A stretch of 64,000 nt of DNA, from assembly GCA_020638095.1 (NCBI GenBank), contig JACKJF010000004.1, positions 372,001 to 436,000 of the forward strand, read 5' to 3'. A program made the position numbers and the translations under genes. The notes beneath the pieces were generated by a model. The model saw only the letters and a list, made by a program, of their open reading frames with translations. It made no database searches and was not told the DNA's origin. The stretch comes from Hyphomicrobiaceae bacterium (GTDB taxonomy: Bacteria > Pseudomonadota > Alphaproteobacteria > Rhizobiales > Devosiaceae). Positions 1 through 8,337 of the stretch are shown one piece after another. Position 1 is the first letter of the stretch; the number at the start of each line of letters is the position of its first letter.

Positions 1-460
1 CCTTGATGCCGCCGAGGTCGCGCTCGAGCCGTTCCTTTTCGCGGGAACGCTGCAGCCGCTCCTTCTTGGTCAGGCCGGTTGTGCCTTCGTCATCCTGGGC
101 TTCGAGCTCACGAAGCCGCGAAATCGAGTTGGAAATCGTCTGCCAGTTGGTCAGCGTGCCGCCGAGCCAGCGTGAATTGACGAAATACTGCGCCGACTGC
201 CGCGCCGCATCGGCAACCACCGGGGCCGCCTGGCGCTTGGTGCCGACGAACAGAACGCGTCCGCCATCGGCAACCACGTCGCTGATCAGCTGCAGGGCAC
301 GCTGAAGCAACGGCACCGTCTGGCTGAGATCGAGAATGTGGATGTCGTTGCGCACGCCGAAAATGAACCGCTCCATCTTCGGGTTCCAGCGATGTTTCTG
401 GTGACCGAAGTGAACGCCTGCTTCAAGCAACTGACGAATCGAAAAATCTGGCAATGCCAT
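1..460 (-). CDS. rpsB: 30S ribosomal protein S2 (partial, C-terminus outside window)
   Basis: Ribosomal protein S2 of the small subunit. The minus strand from 460 reads [20 protein letters not shown], the typical alphaproteobacterial S2 N-terminus, and continues with HRWNPKM. About 153 codons are visible before the window edge; the rest of the protein is missing. The ATG at 458-460 is preceded by AGGAG at a good distance. dnaE lies upstream in the same orientation, with a 194-bp gap (461-654) that must hold the rpsB promoter and leader; I see no clear operator there. Confidence 0.95.
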   Translation of the reverse strand, partial: MALPDFSIRQLLEAGVHFGHQKHRWNPKMERFIFGVRNDIHILDLSQTVPLLQRALQLISDVVADGGRVLFVGTKRQAAPVVADAARQSAQYFVNSRWLGGTLTNWQTISNSISRLRELEAQDDEGTTGLTKKERLQRSREKERLERDLGGIK

Positions 461-654
461 CTGGCATGTCTCCTTTGACCGGTTGTGCCGCCACGGACTG
501 TGCAACGCTGAAAAATCAGGTCACCGGAAGGGCGGAAAGCCCGAAAATCCGTGTGTGAGATTGGTAGACCGCAGGCGCTCTATCCCAAATGCCACCAAAG
601 CGCAACCCCCGGGCACCGGGGTCGGACAATGGCGCGAACTGGCCAACACCGGCA

Positions 655-3600
655 TCAGCTCAACCGCGCGTCGCGCACACCTGGTATCGATTTGACCCCG
701 CCGGCCAGTTCAGGCGTGACCTTGAAACGGCCCTCGAGTGCAATCTCGAATTCGGTTGCCCGATCCTCACCAAGCACCCGGAACGAAACCGAGCCGTTGC
801 CGCCGGTCCTGAGAAGTCTCGAAATCGGACCGAGGCAGTCTTCGCTCTCGGCGTGAATGGTCAGGTGCCGCTCCGCCGCCAGCGCCACATGATCGAGCGC
901 TTCGGCCTTGAGGAGCCGCACACGGATGCCTTCTGCCTGCTCCTCCGCTCCCACGTCGAGAATGAGGAGGTTGCCCGCCACCAGAACATCGGACGAAGTG
1001 GCCAGCTGCTCCGAAAAGACCAGGCATTCGTATGAACCCGTCGGGTCCGACAGCGTCAGGATCGACATCGGCGCACCTTTGCGCGTCCGCCGGTCCTGCC
1101 GCGAGGCCAGAAGCCCGGCGAGTTTGCCCGCCGTCGCGCCCCGCTTGACCGCTTCGGCAAAGCCCGACCACAAATGCACATTCTTTTCCGAAAGAAGATC
1201 GAGATACTCGTCGAGCGGATGCCCCGAAAGGTGAAAGCCGATGGCCGCGAACTCGCGTTCCAGCCTTTCCGATGGTTTCCATTTCTGCGCCCGACCGTTG
1301 AGCGGAACTTCGGCCACCTCCATTTCGCCGAACATGTCGGTCATCCCGGCCGCCTTGTCCTGGCTTATCCGTTGGGAGGTTCCGACCATCGCCTCGATCG
1401 CTTCGAACGCCTGCTCCCGGTAATCAACCAGGCTGTCGAAAGCCCCGGCGGCGACGAGCGATTCAAGCGTCCGGCGACCAATGATCCTTGGGTCGACCCG
1501 CTTGGCGAAATCGGAAAGCGTCGTGAACGGCCTGTCGCCCCGGACGGCAACGATATGCTCGGCAACCTGCCGCCCTACCCCCTTGACCGCGCACAGCGCG
1601 TAAAGAATGTCGCCGTCCCGGACGTCGAAAACGTCGGCCGACCGGTTGATGTCCGGCGCCTTGACCTCGATCCCCAGCCGGTTGGCATCGCGTTTGAACT
1701 CGGCCAGCTTGTCTGTATTGCCCATGTCGAGGGTCATCGACGCCGCGAGAAATTCGCGCGGAAAGTGGGTCTTGAGATAGGCGGTCTGGATCGAGACCAG
1801 CGCGTATGCGGCCGCGTGTGACTTGTTGAAGCCGTAATCGGCGAACTTGGCCAGAAGGTCGAATATCTGGTTCGCAAGATTCTCCGAAATGTTCTCGCGC
1901 GCGCAGCCTTCGACGAACCGCGTCTGCTGCTTGTTCATCTCCGCGCGGTCTTTCTTGCCCATGGCGCGCCGCAGCACGTCGGCTTCACCGAGCGAATAGC
2001 CGGCCAGAACCTGGGCGATCTGCATCACCTGTTCCTGGTAGACGATGATGCCGTAGGTCTCCGCAAGGATGGGCTCCATTTTCGGATGAAGCACGGAAAA
2101 CTTCTCCTTGCCGTGCTTGCGGGCGCAGAAGCTAGGAATGTTCTCCATCGGGCCGGGCCGGAACAGCGCCACAAGCGCAATGATGTCCTCGAACCGGTCA
2201 GGCTGCATGTCGAGGAGCGCCCGCCGCATGCCCGCGCTTTCAATCTGGAAGATGCCGACGGTTCCGCCTTTCCGCAGCATGGCGTAGGTCGCATCGTCGT
2301 CGATCGGAATGCGCGCCGGCGTCAGACCGGCTCCGGTCCGGTTGGCCATGGCAATGGCGTGCTTGATGACGGTTAGAGTCTTGAGGCCAAGAAAGTCGAA
2401 CTTGACCAGCCCGGCCGGTTCGACCCATTTCAGCGAGTACTGGGTGACCGGCATGTCCGATCTCGGATCGCGATAGAGCGGCACGAGATCCTGCAGCGGC
2501 CGATCTCCAATCACGATGCCCGCCGCGTGGGTCGAAGCGTGCCGGTAAAGACCTTCGATATGCTGGGAAATATCGATCAGCTGGCCGACGGTCTCATCAT
2601 CGTCGCGCAACGCCCGAAGCTGGGGCACATCGTCCAGCGCCTTGGCGATCGTCACCGGGTTTGCCGGATTGGCCGGCACCAGCTTGCAGATCCGGTCAAC
2701 CTGGCCATACGGCATCTGCAGTACGCGACCGACATCGCGCAGCGCCGCCCGGGCCTGCAGCGAGCCAAAGGTGATGATCTGGGCCACCTGGTCGTGCCCG
2801 TATTTCCCCTGAACATAGCGGATCACGTCCTCGCGCCCATCCTGGCAGAAATCGATATCGAAGTCCGGCATCGAGATGCGGTCGGGATTGAGAAAGCGCT
2901 CGAAGAGCAGGTTGTAGCGCAAGGGATCGATATCGGTGATCGTCAGCGCATAGGCGACAAGAGAGCCGGCACCCGACCCGCGCCCCGGCCCCACCGGAAT
3001 ATCGTGGTCCTTGGCCCATTTGATAAAGTCGGCCACGATCAGGAAATAGCCGGGATACTTCATGTTCTCGATGATTTCGAGTTCGCGTTCGAGCCGCGCT
3101 TCGTAGTCTCCGACCGAAAAGTCAGGCGCCGTCCCGAACGCGTCTATTCGAACCTTCAAACCTTCCCTTGCCTGTCGCGCCAGTTCGCTGGCCTCAAGCG
3201 CAACGGCCCGCTCGGGATCGCCCGCGGCCTCCGGGGCGAAAGAGGGTAAAATTGGTCCGCGCGTCAGCGGCCGGAACGCCACCCGGCGCGCGATCTCGAC
3301 CGTATTGTCGAGGGCTTCGGGCAGGTCGGCGAAAAGCGCCATCATCTCGTCGCGCGACTTGAAATAGTGCTGGTCGGATAGCTTTCGCCGCTCGGTCTGG
3401 GCCAGCACCGAACCCGCGGCGATGGCAAGAAGCGCGTCATGCGCCTCGTAATCGTCGATCGTCGGGAAAAAGGGTTCGTTAGTCGCAACCAGCGGCAAAC
3501 CTCGGTCGTAGGCAAGATCGATGAGCACCGGTTCCACGCGCGCTTCCCGCGCCAGTCCATGGCGTTGCAGCTCGACATAAAGCCGGTCACCGAAGAGACG

Positions 3601-4098
3601 CATGAGCACGTTGAGCCGTTGCTCGGCGTGCGGCTGACGCCCGTCCCCGATCAGCGTGTCGATGGCCCCTTCCGGTCCACCCGTGAGACAGACCATTCCC
3701 GTGAGGTCAGCCGCCTCCAGCCACTCCTCGGCAACCGCAACGTGACCCGGCTCGCTCTCGAGATAGGCGCGCGACACGAGCCGTGACATCTGAAGAAAGC
3801 CGCTCTCGTTGAGCGCGATCAAGACGATGCGGCCGGAATCCGCATGGCGTTCGTCAGGCGCCTCGTCACCCGTGGCGAAGTCAACCTGCATCTGCACGCC
3901 GACAATCGGCTGGATGCCCTTCTTGGCCGCCTTTTCCGAGAATTCCAGCGCGCCAAAGAGATCGGACGTATCGGCAATGCCAAGCGCGGGCTGCCCGTCG
4001 GCTGCGGCGAGATCGAGCAGCCGCCCGACCGGCAGCGCACCTTCGAGTAGCGAATAGGCCGTGTGCACGTGAAGATGCACGAACCCCGGTGACGCCAT
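655..4098 (-). CDS. dnaE: DNA polymerase III alpha subunit (replicative DnaE1 type)
   Basis: Catalytic subunit of the replicative DNA polymerase. An N-terminal PHP domain starts almost at once (FVHLHVHTAYS). The polymerase motif PDFDIDF, with catalytic aspartates, lies near residue 410. A helix-hairpin-helix and OB-fold region follow toward the C-terminus. At 1147 residues the length fits DnaE1. I chose the ATG at 4098 because AAGGGA lies just upstream; the ATG nine codons earlier has no ribosome site. The only promoter-like sequence upstream in this orientation is the LexA-type promoter at 4268-4296, before the small ORF 4144-4242, so dnaE may be read partly from an SOS-controlled transcript, although a weaker constitutive promoter cannot be excluded. 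Confidence 0.97.
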   Translation of the reverse strand: MASPGFVHLHVHTAYSLLEGALPVGRLLDLAAADGQPALGIADTSDLFGALEFSEKAAKKGIQPIVGVQMQVDFATGDEAPDERHADSGRIVLIALNESGFLQMSRLVSRAYLESEPGHVAVAEEWLEAADLTGMVCLTGGPEGAIDTLIGDGRQPHAEQRLNVLMRLFGDRLYVELQRHGLAREARVEPVLIDLAYDRGLPLVATNEPFFPTIDDYEAHDALLAIAAGSVLAQTERRKLSDQHYFKSRDEMMALFADLPEALDNTVEIARRVAFRPLTRGPILPSFAPEAAGDPERAVALEASELARQAREGLKVRIDAFGTAPDFSVGDYEARLERELEIIENMKYPGYFLIVADFIKWAKDHDIPVGPGRGSGAGSLVAYALTITDIDPLRYNLLFERFLNPDRISMPDFDIDFCQDGREDVIRYVQGKYGHDQVAQIITFGSLQARAALRDVGRVLQMPYGQVDRICKLVPANPANPVTIAKALDDVPQLRALRDDDETVGQLIDISQHIEGLYRHASTHAAGIVIGDRPLQDLVPLYRDPRSDMPVTQYSLKWVEPAGLVKFDFLGLKTLTVIKHAIAMANRTGAGLTPARIPIDDDATYAMLRKGGTVGIFQIESAGMRRALLDMQPDRFEDIIALVALFRPGPMENIPSFCARKHGKEKFSVLHPKMEPILAETYGIIVYQEQVMQIAQVLAGYSLGEADVLRRAMGKKDRAEMNKQQTRFVEGCARENISENLANQIFDLLAKFADYGFNKSHAAAYALVSIQTAYLKTHFPREFLAASMTLDMGNTDKLAEFKRDANRLGIEVKAPDINRSADVFDVRDGDILYALCAVKGVGRQVAEHIVAVRGDRPFTTLSDFAKRVDPRIIGRRTLESLVAAGAFDSLVDYREQAFEAIEAMVGTSQRISQDKAAGMTDMFGEMEVAEVPLNGRAQKWKPSERLEREFAAIGFHLSGHPLDEYLDLLSEKNVHLWSGFAEAVKRGATAGKLAGLLASRQDRRTRKGAPMSILTLSDPTGSYECLVFSEQLATSSDVLVAGNLLILDVGAEEQAEGIRVRLLKAEALDHVALAAERHLTIHAESEDCLGPISRLLRTGGNGSVSFRVLGEDRATEFEIALEGRFKVTPELAGGVKSIPGVRDARLS

Positions 4099-4143
4099 TG
4101 ATCCCTTCCCTGCTTCGCCGACCATTTTAACCCGGATGACCGG

Positions 4144-4242
4144 TCAGGAAAGCCGCTGCAGGATGTCCATCCACATGAATGCCGAGCCGCACACCGCGCT
4201 AAGCGTCGTGAAAGCCATCAGGTCTTTGAAGAATGTGGACAT
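4144..4242 (-). CDS. 32-residue single-span membrane peptide, LexA-type promoter
   Basis: I do not recognise a family. The ATG at 4242 is preceded by a strong AAGGAG four to six bases upstream. The product has a short charged start (MSTFFKD), about 18 hydrophobic residues (LMAFTTLSAVCGSAFMWM) and a short tail DILQRLS, so one membrane span is predicted. A -35/-10 promoter with an exact GAAC-N7-GAAC operator in its spacer lies 26 bp upstream. dnaE begins 45 bp after the stop. Size, topology and control resemble the Caulobacter SOS peptide SidA (29 residues, inner-membrane division inhibitor). That is an analogy of architecture; I cannot claim sequence homology. Confidence 0.72.
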   Translation of the reverse strand: MSTFFKDLMAFTTLSAVCGSAFMWMDILQRLS

Positions 4243-4267
4243 CGCTGGTCTCCTTGTTCGACGTCCG

Positions 4268-4318
4268 ATGGTATGTTCCCTGTTTGTTCTTTTCAAGCGG
4301 TTTGTTCTTGTTTTGATC
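4268..4318 (-). promoter_or_regulatory. SOS promoter with two LexA-type boxes
   Basis: Read on the minus strand: -35 TTGAAA (4296-4291), a 17-bp spacer and -10 TACCAT (4273-4268). The spacer contains GAAC-N7-GAAC (4289-4275), an exact match to the alphaproteobacterial LexA operator. A second copy with one mismatch, GATC-N7-GAAC (4318-4304), lies 29 bp upstream, just before the -35. Operator inside promoter spacer is the classic repressible layout. Nothing in the upstream gene lolD shares this promoter, as lolD ends at 4372. Confidence 0.8.
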
Positions 4319-4371
4319 TTTTCGAGCCGATGCCTTAACAATTTGTGAATTCGCTGGGATCAGCCGAAAAA

Positions 4372-5058
4372 TCAGAGGGTTGCCGGAACGACCCTGCCGC
4401 CCTCGAGGGTGATCACGCGATCGGCCTTTCGCGCAAGCGAATGATCATGGGTAACGAACAGCGTTCCCGACCCCTGGTTCCGCATGAGGTCAACCAGCGC
4501 GTCGAACACCATGCCGCTGGTCGCCGGATCGAGATTGCCGGTCGGTTCGTCAGCGAGAATGATATGTGGCTTGTTTGCCGCCGCCCGGGCAATGGCCACC
4601 CGCTGCTGTTCCCCGCCCGAGAGTTCGGTTGGCCGGTGTTCTGCCCGTGCCCCGACCCCCAGAAGGTCGAGCAATTCCTTGCCGCGCACCCGCGCCGCCG
4701 CTTCCTTGTGACCTGCGATCAACATGGGAATCACAAGGTTCTCGAGCGCCGTGAACTCTGGAAGCAAATGGTGAAACTGATAGACGAAACCGATCGCCGT
4801 CCGCCTGAGCTGGGTCCGCGCCCGGTCGCCGAGATTGTGGGTTGGCTGTCCGTCAACAACCACCTCGCCTGCGCTCGGTTGATCGAGAAGTCCCGCAATG
4901 TGCAGAAGCGTCGACTTTCCTGCGCCCGACGGCGCGACCAGGGCCACCAGTTCTCCCGAGCCTACCGAGACCGTTGCATCGCTCAGGACTTCGAGCCGCG
5001 CCTCCCCCTTGCCATAGGACTTGGCGATGTTCTTGAGTTCGAGCAGTACCCTATTCAT
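4372..5058 (-). CDS. lolD: Lipoprotein-releasing ABC transporter ATPase LolD
   Basis: ATPase of the LolCDE machine that releases lipoproteins from the inner membrane. Visible motifs are Walker A APSGAGKST (residues 42-50), signature LSGGEQQRVAIARA (from 146) and Walker B IILADEPTGNLD (166-177). At 228 residues it has the usual length. The gene overlaps the end of the permease gene by 8 bp, so the two are translationally linked. It is the last gene of the proS-lolE-lolD run before the LexA-type promoter. Confidence 0.94.
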   Translation of the reverse strand: MNRVLLELKNIAKSYGKGEARLEVLSDATVSVGSGELVALVAPSGAGKSTLLHIAGLLDQPSAGEVVVDGQPTHNLGDRARTQLRRTAIGFVYQFHHLLPEFTALENLVIPMLIAGHKEAAARVRGKELLDLLGVGARAEHRPTELSGGEQQRVAIARAAANKPHIILADEPTGNLDPATSGMVFDALVDLMRNQGSGTLFVTHDHSLARKADRVITLEGGRVVPATL

Positions 5059-6421
5059 AGCGCAGCGCCTCGACCGGATCGTAGCGCGCCGCGCGCAATG
5101 CGGGGTAGAGCGTCGCTAGGAACGTCAGGATCAGCGACAGGCCGACAACCACGGTCACTTCGAGCGGATCGATCTTCGTCGGCAGCGCCGAAAGGAAGAA
5201 GACCTCCGGCGGAAAGAGCCGGATGCCCAACAGGTCCGACAGCCATGCCCGCAGCGCCTCCGCATTCGCCGCGATGACCAGTCCAAGTACTAGCCCGAGC
5301 ACGGTTCCCGCAATGCCGATCGCTGTCCCGGTCATGCAGAATATCCGCATGATCGAACTCCGCGTCGCTCCCATCGTGCGGAGAATGGCAATATCCGCAC
5401 CCTTGTCTTTGACGAGCATGACCAGCGACGAAATGATGTTGAAGGCCGCCACCACCACGATCATCGACAGAATGGTGAACATCACCACCCGCTCGACCTG
5501 AAGCGCCGAAAAGAAGGTCTGGTTGCGCTGTTTCCAGTCCGTCAGAACCATTGGCCGGTCGACGTCGGAATAGATCGTCTCCGCCATCACATCGGTGTCG
5601 TCGGGTTTGGCGATGAAAATCTCGATGCCCGTCGCCTCATAGATACGCTCGTAGGCGGCATCGATTTCCGCGTCCGTCGCATCGAATCCCGGCGGATCGA
5701 CCCCGGGTTTCAACTGATCTTCGTAAAGCTTGAAATAGGTCTGTGCCTTTTCGATCGGCATGTAGACGTAGAAGGAATCGAACTCGACCATGCCGAGATT
5801 GAAGATCACCGTCACCGGGTAGGACCGGATTTGCGGGGTTGCCCCGAACGGCGTCATGGCCCCATTGGGATTGACGAGCGTGATCGAATCCCCGAGCGAA
5901 ACACCAAGTTTTTGCGCCAGGCGGCTGCCAATCGCCACACCTTCGCTCTCGTCCCATCCGTCAAAGCTGCCAAAAATGGCCGAAGTCGCAAGAAGCGGAA
6001 GCTTGCTGATGTCGGCAAAGGTCATGCCGCGCACCGAAACACCCGACGCGTCTCCCGCGCCAGAAGCGAGCGCCTGGCCTTCGACAAAGGCGACAGCGTG
6101 AGTCACACCGGGCACATCCTCGATCCGCGTCACCAGCTCCTTATAGTCGGTCAGCTTGGTCTCGACCGGATAGGCGGTGAAATGGCCGTTGAGCCCCAAT
6201 ATCTTGGACAAAAGTTCGTCGCGGAACCCGTTCATCACCGACATCACGACGATGAGGGTCGCAACCCCGATGGCGACCCCCGTCAGCGTCAAGCCGGCGA
6301 TGACCGAGATGAAGGCATCCTTGCGCCGTGACCTGAGATAGCGTCCCGCCATGAGCCATTCGAACCGCGAGAAGGCTCGCGATCCGGCCGGATTGATTTT
6401 TGCGGCGCTGGCCTCGGTCAA
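5051..6421 (-). CDS. lolE: Lipoprotein-releasing permease, LolC/LolE family
   Basis: Membrane subunit of the Lol lipoprotein release complex. Residues about 20-60 hold [20 protein letters not shown] followed by the first membrane span. A long periplasmic MacB-like domain comes next, then an FtsX domain with three spans near the C-terminus. At 456 residues it is slightly longer than usual. Only one permease gene is present, as in most alphaproteobacteria, so it probably acts as a homodimer and could equally be called lolC. The start is a TTG that overlaps the proS stop (TTGA); no better ATG precedes the first span, so the start is less certain than the gene. Confidence 0.92.
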   Translation of the reverse strand: MTEASAAKINPAGSRAFSRFEWLMAGRYLRSRRKDAFISVIAGLTLTGVAIGVATLIVVMSVMNGFRDELLSKILGLNGHFTAYPVETKLTDYKELVTRIEDVPGVTHAVAFVEGQALASGAGDASGVSVRGMTFADISKLPLLATSAIFGSFDGWDESEGVAIGSRLAQKLGVSLGDSITLVNPNGAMTPFGATPQIRSYPVTVIFNLGMVEFDSFYVYMPIEKAQTYFKLYEDQLKPGVDPPGFDATDAEIDAAYERIYEATGIEIFIAKPDDTDVMAETIYSDVDRPMVLTDWKQRNQTFFSALQVERVVMFTILSMIVVVAAFNIISSLVMLVKDKGADIAILRTMGATRSSIMRIFCMTGTAIGIAGTVLGLVLGLVIAANAEALRAWLSDLLGIRLFPPEVFFLSALPTKIDPLEVTVVVGLSLILTFLATLYPALRAARYDPVEALRYE

Positions 6422-7767
6422 ACTTTGTCTCTGCGCTCCGGCTCGATGGCCGCCTTGAGAAAGGCAATCGCGGCATCGAAGCCCATCGTGTCGCGGGCGC
6501 CCGTCTTGCGGTTCTTGATCTCGACTTCGCCTGCCTTGATCCCGCGCGGGCCTGCAATCAGCTGATAGGGAACGCCGATCAGGTCGGCCGTCGCGAACTT
6601 CGCACCGGCCCCGCCTTCCCTGTCGTCGTAGAGCACGTCCAGCCCTGCGGCCTTCAACTTCCCGTAGAGATCTTCACAAGCCGCGTCGCATTCCGCGTCA
6701 CCGCTCTTGAGGTTGAGCAGCATCACCTCGAACGGCGCAACGCTGACCGGCCAGACGATGCCGTCATCGTCATGCGATGCCTCGATGATCGCCGGCACCA
6801 GGCGCGTCAGCCCGATCCCGTAGGAGCCGCAGTGAACCTCGGCTTCCTGCCCGTCCGGTCCGGTCACGGTTGCGCCCATGGGTCCGGTATATTTTGTGCC
6901 GAAGTAGAAGACCTGCCCGACCTCGATGCCGCGTGCCGCAATGCGCTTGGGCTCGGGCACGGTCTTTTCAAACTCCGCCATGTCGATCATGTCTTCCGTC
7001 GCCGCATAGAGCGAGGTCCACTGGTCGATGATCGGCGTCAGATCGCCGTTGAAATCCGTATTCGCGGCCGGGATGGGCATGTCGAGCAGGTCGGCATGGC
7101 AGAAGACACCGCTTTCGCCCGTATCGGCAAGAACGATGAATTCATGGCTGAGATCGCCGCCAATCGGGCCGGTTTCCGCCTTCATCGGAATGGCGGTCAG
7201 CCCCATCCGGTAATAGGTGCGGAGATAGGCGACGAACATCCGGTAATAGGATTTTCGCGCCTCCTCCATGCCGAGGTCGAACGAATAGGCGTCCTTCATC
7301 AGGAATTCGCGGCTGCGCATGGTGCCGAAGCGCGGCCGGATCTCGTCGCGGAACTTCCACTGGATATGGTAGAGATTGAGCGGCAATTCCTTGTAGCTCT
7401 TGACGAACGTGCGGAAGATGTCGGTGATGACCTCTTCGTTCGTCGGCCCGTAAAGCAGGTCGCGCTCGTGCCGGTCGGTAATGCGCAGCATCTCCTTGCC
7501 GTAGGCGTCATAGCGGCCGCTTTCGCGCCAGAGATCGGCCGATTGCAGCGTCGGCATCAGCATTTCGATGGCGCCGGCCCGCGCCTGCTCCTGCTCGATA
7601 ATGTCCTGGATCTTGCGCAGAACCTTGTAGCCGAGCGGCAGCCATGCATAGAGGCCCGCCGCCTGTTGCCGGATCAGGCCGGCACGCAGCATCAGCCGGT
7701 GCGAAACGATTTCGGCCTCTTTGGGCACTTCTTTGAGCACGGGCAGGAAATAGCTGGACAGGCGCAT
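6418..7767 (-). CDS. proS: Prolyl-tRNA synthetase (short type without editing insertion)
   Basis: Charges tRNA-Pro. This is a class II synthetase with motif 2 [20 protein letters not shown] and motif 3 [18 protein letters not shown]-terminal anticodon-binding domain follows, around residues 350-449. At 449 residues it matches the short alphaproteobacterial ProRS, which lacks the INS editing domain. The ATG at 7767 ([13 protein letters not shown]) is chosen because family members start with this segment; a TTG 16 codons upstream is possible but has no clear ribosome site. First gene of the proS-lolE-lolD run. Confidence 0.95.
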   Translation of the reverse strand: MRLSSYFLPVLKEVPKEAEIVSHRLMLRAGLIRQQAAGLYAWLPLGYKVLRKIQDIIEQEQARAGAIEMLMPTLQSADLWRESGRYDAYGKEMLRITDRHERDLLYGPTNEEVITDIFRTFVKSYKELPLNLYHIQWKFRDEIRPRFGTMRSREFLMKDAYSFDLGMEEARKSYYRMFVAYLRTYYRMGLTAIPMKAETGPIGGDLSHEFIVLADTGESGVFCHADLLDMPIPAANTDFNGDLTPIIDQWTSLYAATEDMIDMAEFEKTVPEPKRIAARGIEVGQVFYFGTKYTGPMGATVTGPDGQEAEVHCGSYGIGLTRLVPAIIEASHDDDGIVWPVSVAPFEVMLLNLKSGDAECDAACEDLYGKLKAAGLDVLYDDREGGAGAKFATADLIGVPYQLIAGPRGIKAGEVEIKNRKTGARDTMGFDAAIAFLKAAIEPERRDKV

Positions 7768-8084
7768 CGAACGCACAAGCCCCCTTCGACTCGTCTGGAA
7801 TGTCGAGGCAGTCAAACCTCAGCAAACCGGATTATGCAAGCATTTCCGGCGCTTTGATGGCGCTTCCTGAACCCTGGCAGACCAATTTAACGTGACAGCA
7901 CCACGAACATGCTCTAGGGTTTCTTTCCACAACAAAGGACGGAGCGAAGAACCGTCTCGCGCAGACAGCTTTTCAGGGAGGAGTGCTGGCATCATTTCAG
8001 GTGACTAAGACCAGTAGGTTGTCGCGGAACTTTTTCATGCAGGGCGATTGCCCTGCTTTCTTTTTGAGCCGCTACCGCGGTTTC
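7768..8084. other. Intergenic region with an orphan plus-strand terminator
   Basis: 317 bp between proS and the DUF1467 gene. It must hold the proS promoter on the minus strand. The only strong structure is the plus-strand terminator at 8039-8065, which no annotated plus-strand gene needs. This suggests a small RNA running left to right somewhere in about 7890-8065. I see no convincing promoter or ORF for it. Confidence 0.45.
8039..8065 (+). terminator. Rho-independent terminator, plus strand
   Basis: Stem GCAGGGC (8039-8045), loop GATT and GCCCTGC (8050-8056), followed by TTTCTTTTT. The T tract is on the plus strand only, so it stops rightward transcription, opposite to both neighbouring genes. 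Confidence 0.8.
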
Positions 8085-8330
8085 CTACCGCCAATATTCC
8101 TGAATGACCGGGTTCGAAAGTCCCCAGAACAAAAGCGCCGTCACAACCGCGGAAATAACCGTGGTAATCAGGATTTTGCGAATGAGCATAGGGCGTTGCG
8201 GAGCTCCGGGCTCCGTGCCTTCGACGACCGTTGAGCCCTCCGCCTGGCTCTTTATACCAAACGGCAGCACCATGAACAGGCACAGCCACCAGACGACAAA
8301 GTAGATTGCGATGATCCAGGCGATATCCAT
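8085..8330 (-). CDS. DUF1467 family small membrane protein
   Basis: 81-residue protein with two membrane spans, about residues 4-24 and 53-72, joined by a polar loop rich in E, G and P. It matches the DUF1467 pattern (IYFVVWWLCLFMVLPFG). Function is unknown in the family. It starts 7 bp after the rnj stop and is the last gene of the nuo-birA-rnj run, so it is probably co-transcribed with rnj. Confidence 0.85.
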   Translation of the reverse strand: MDIAWIIAIYFVVWWLCLFMVLPFGIKSQAEGSTVVEGTEPGAPQRPMLIRKILITTVISAVVTALLFWGLSNPVIQEYWR

Positions 8331-8337
8331 TTTCGCC

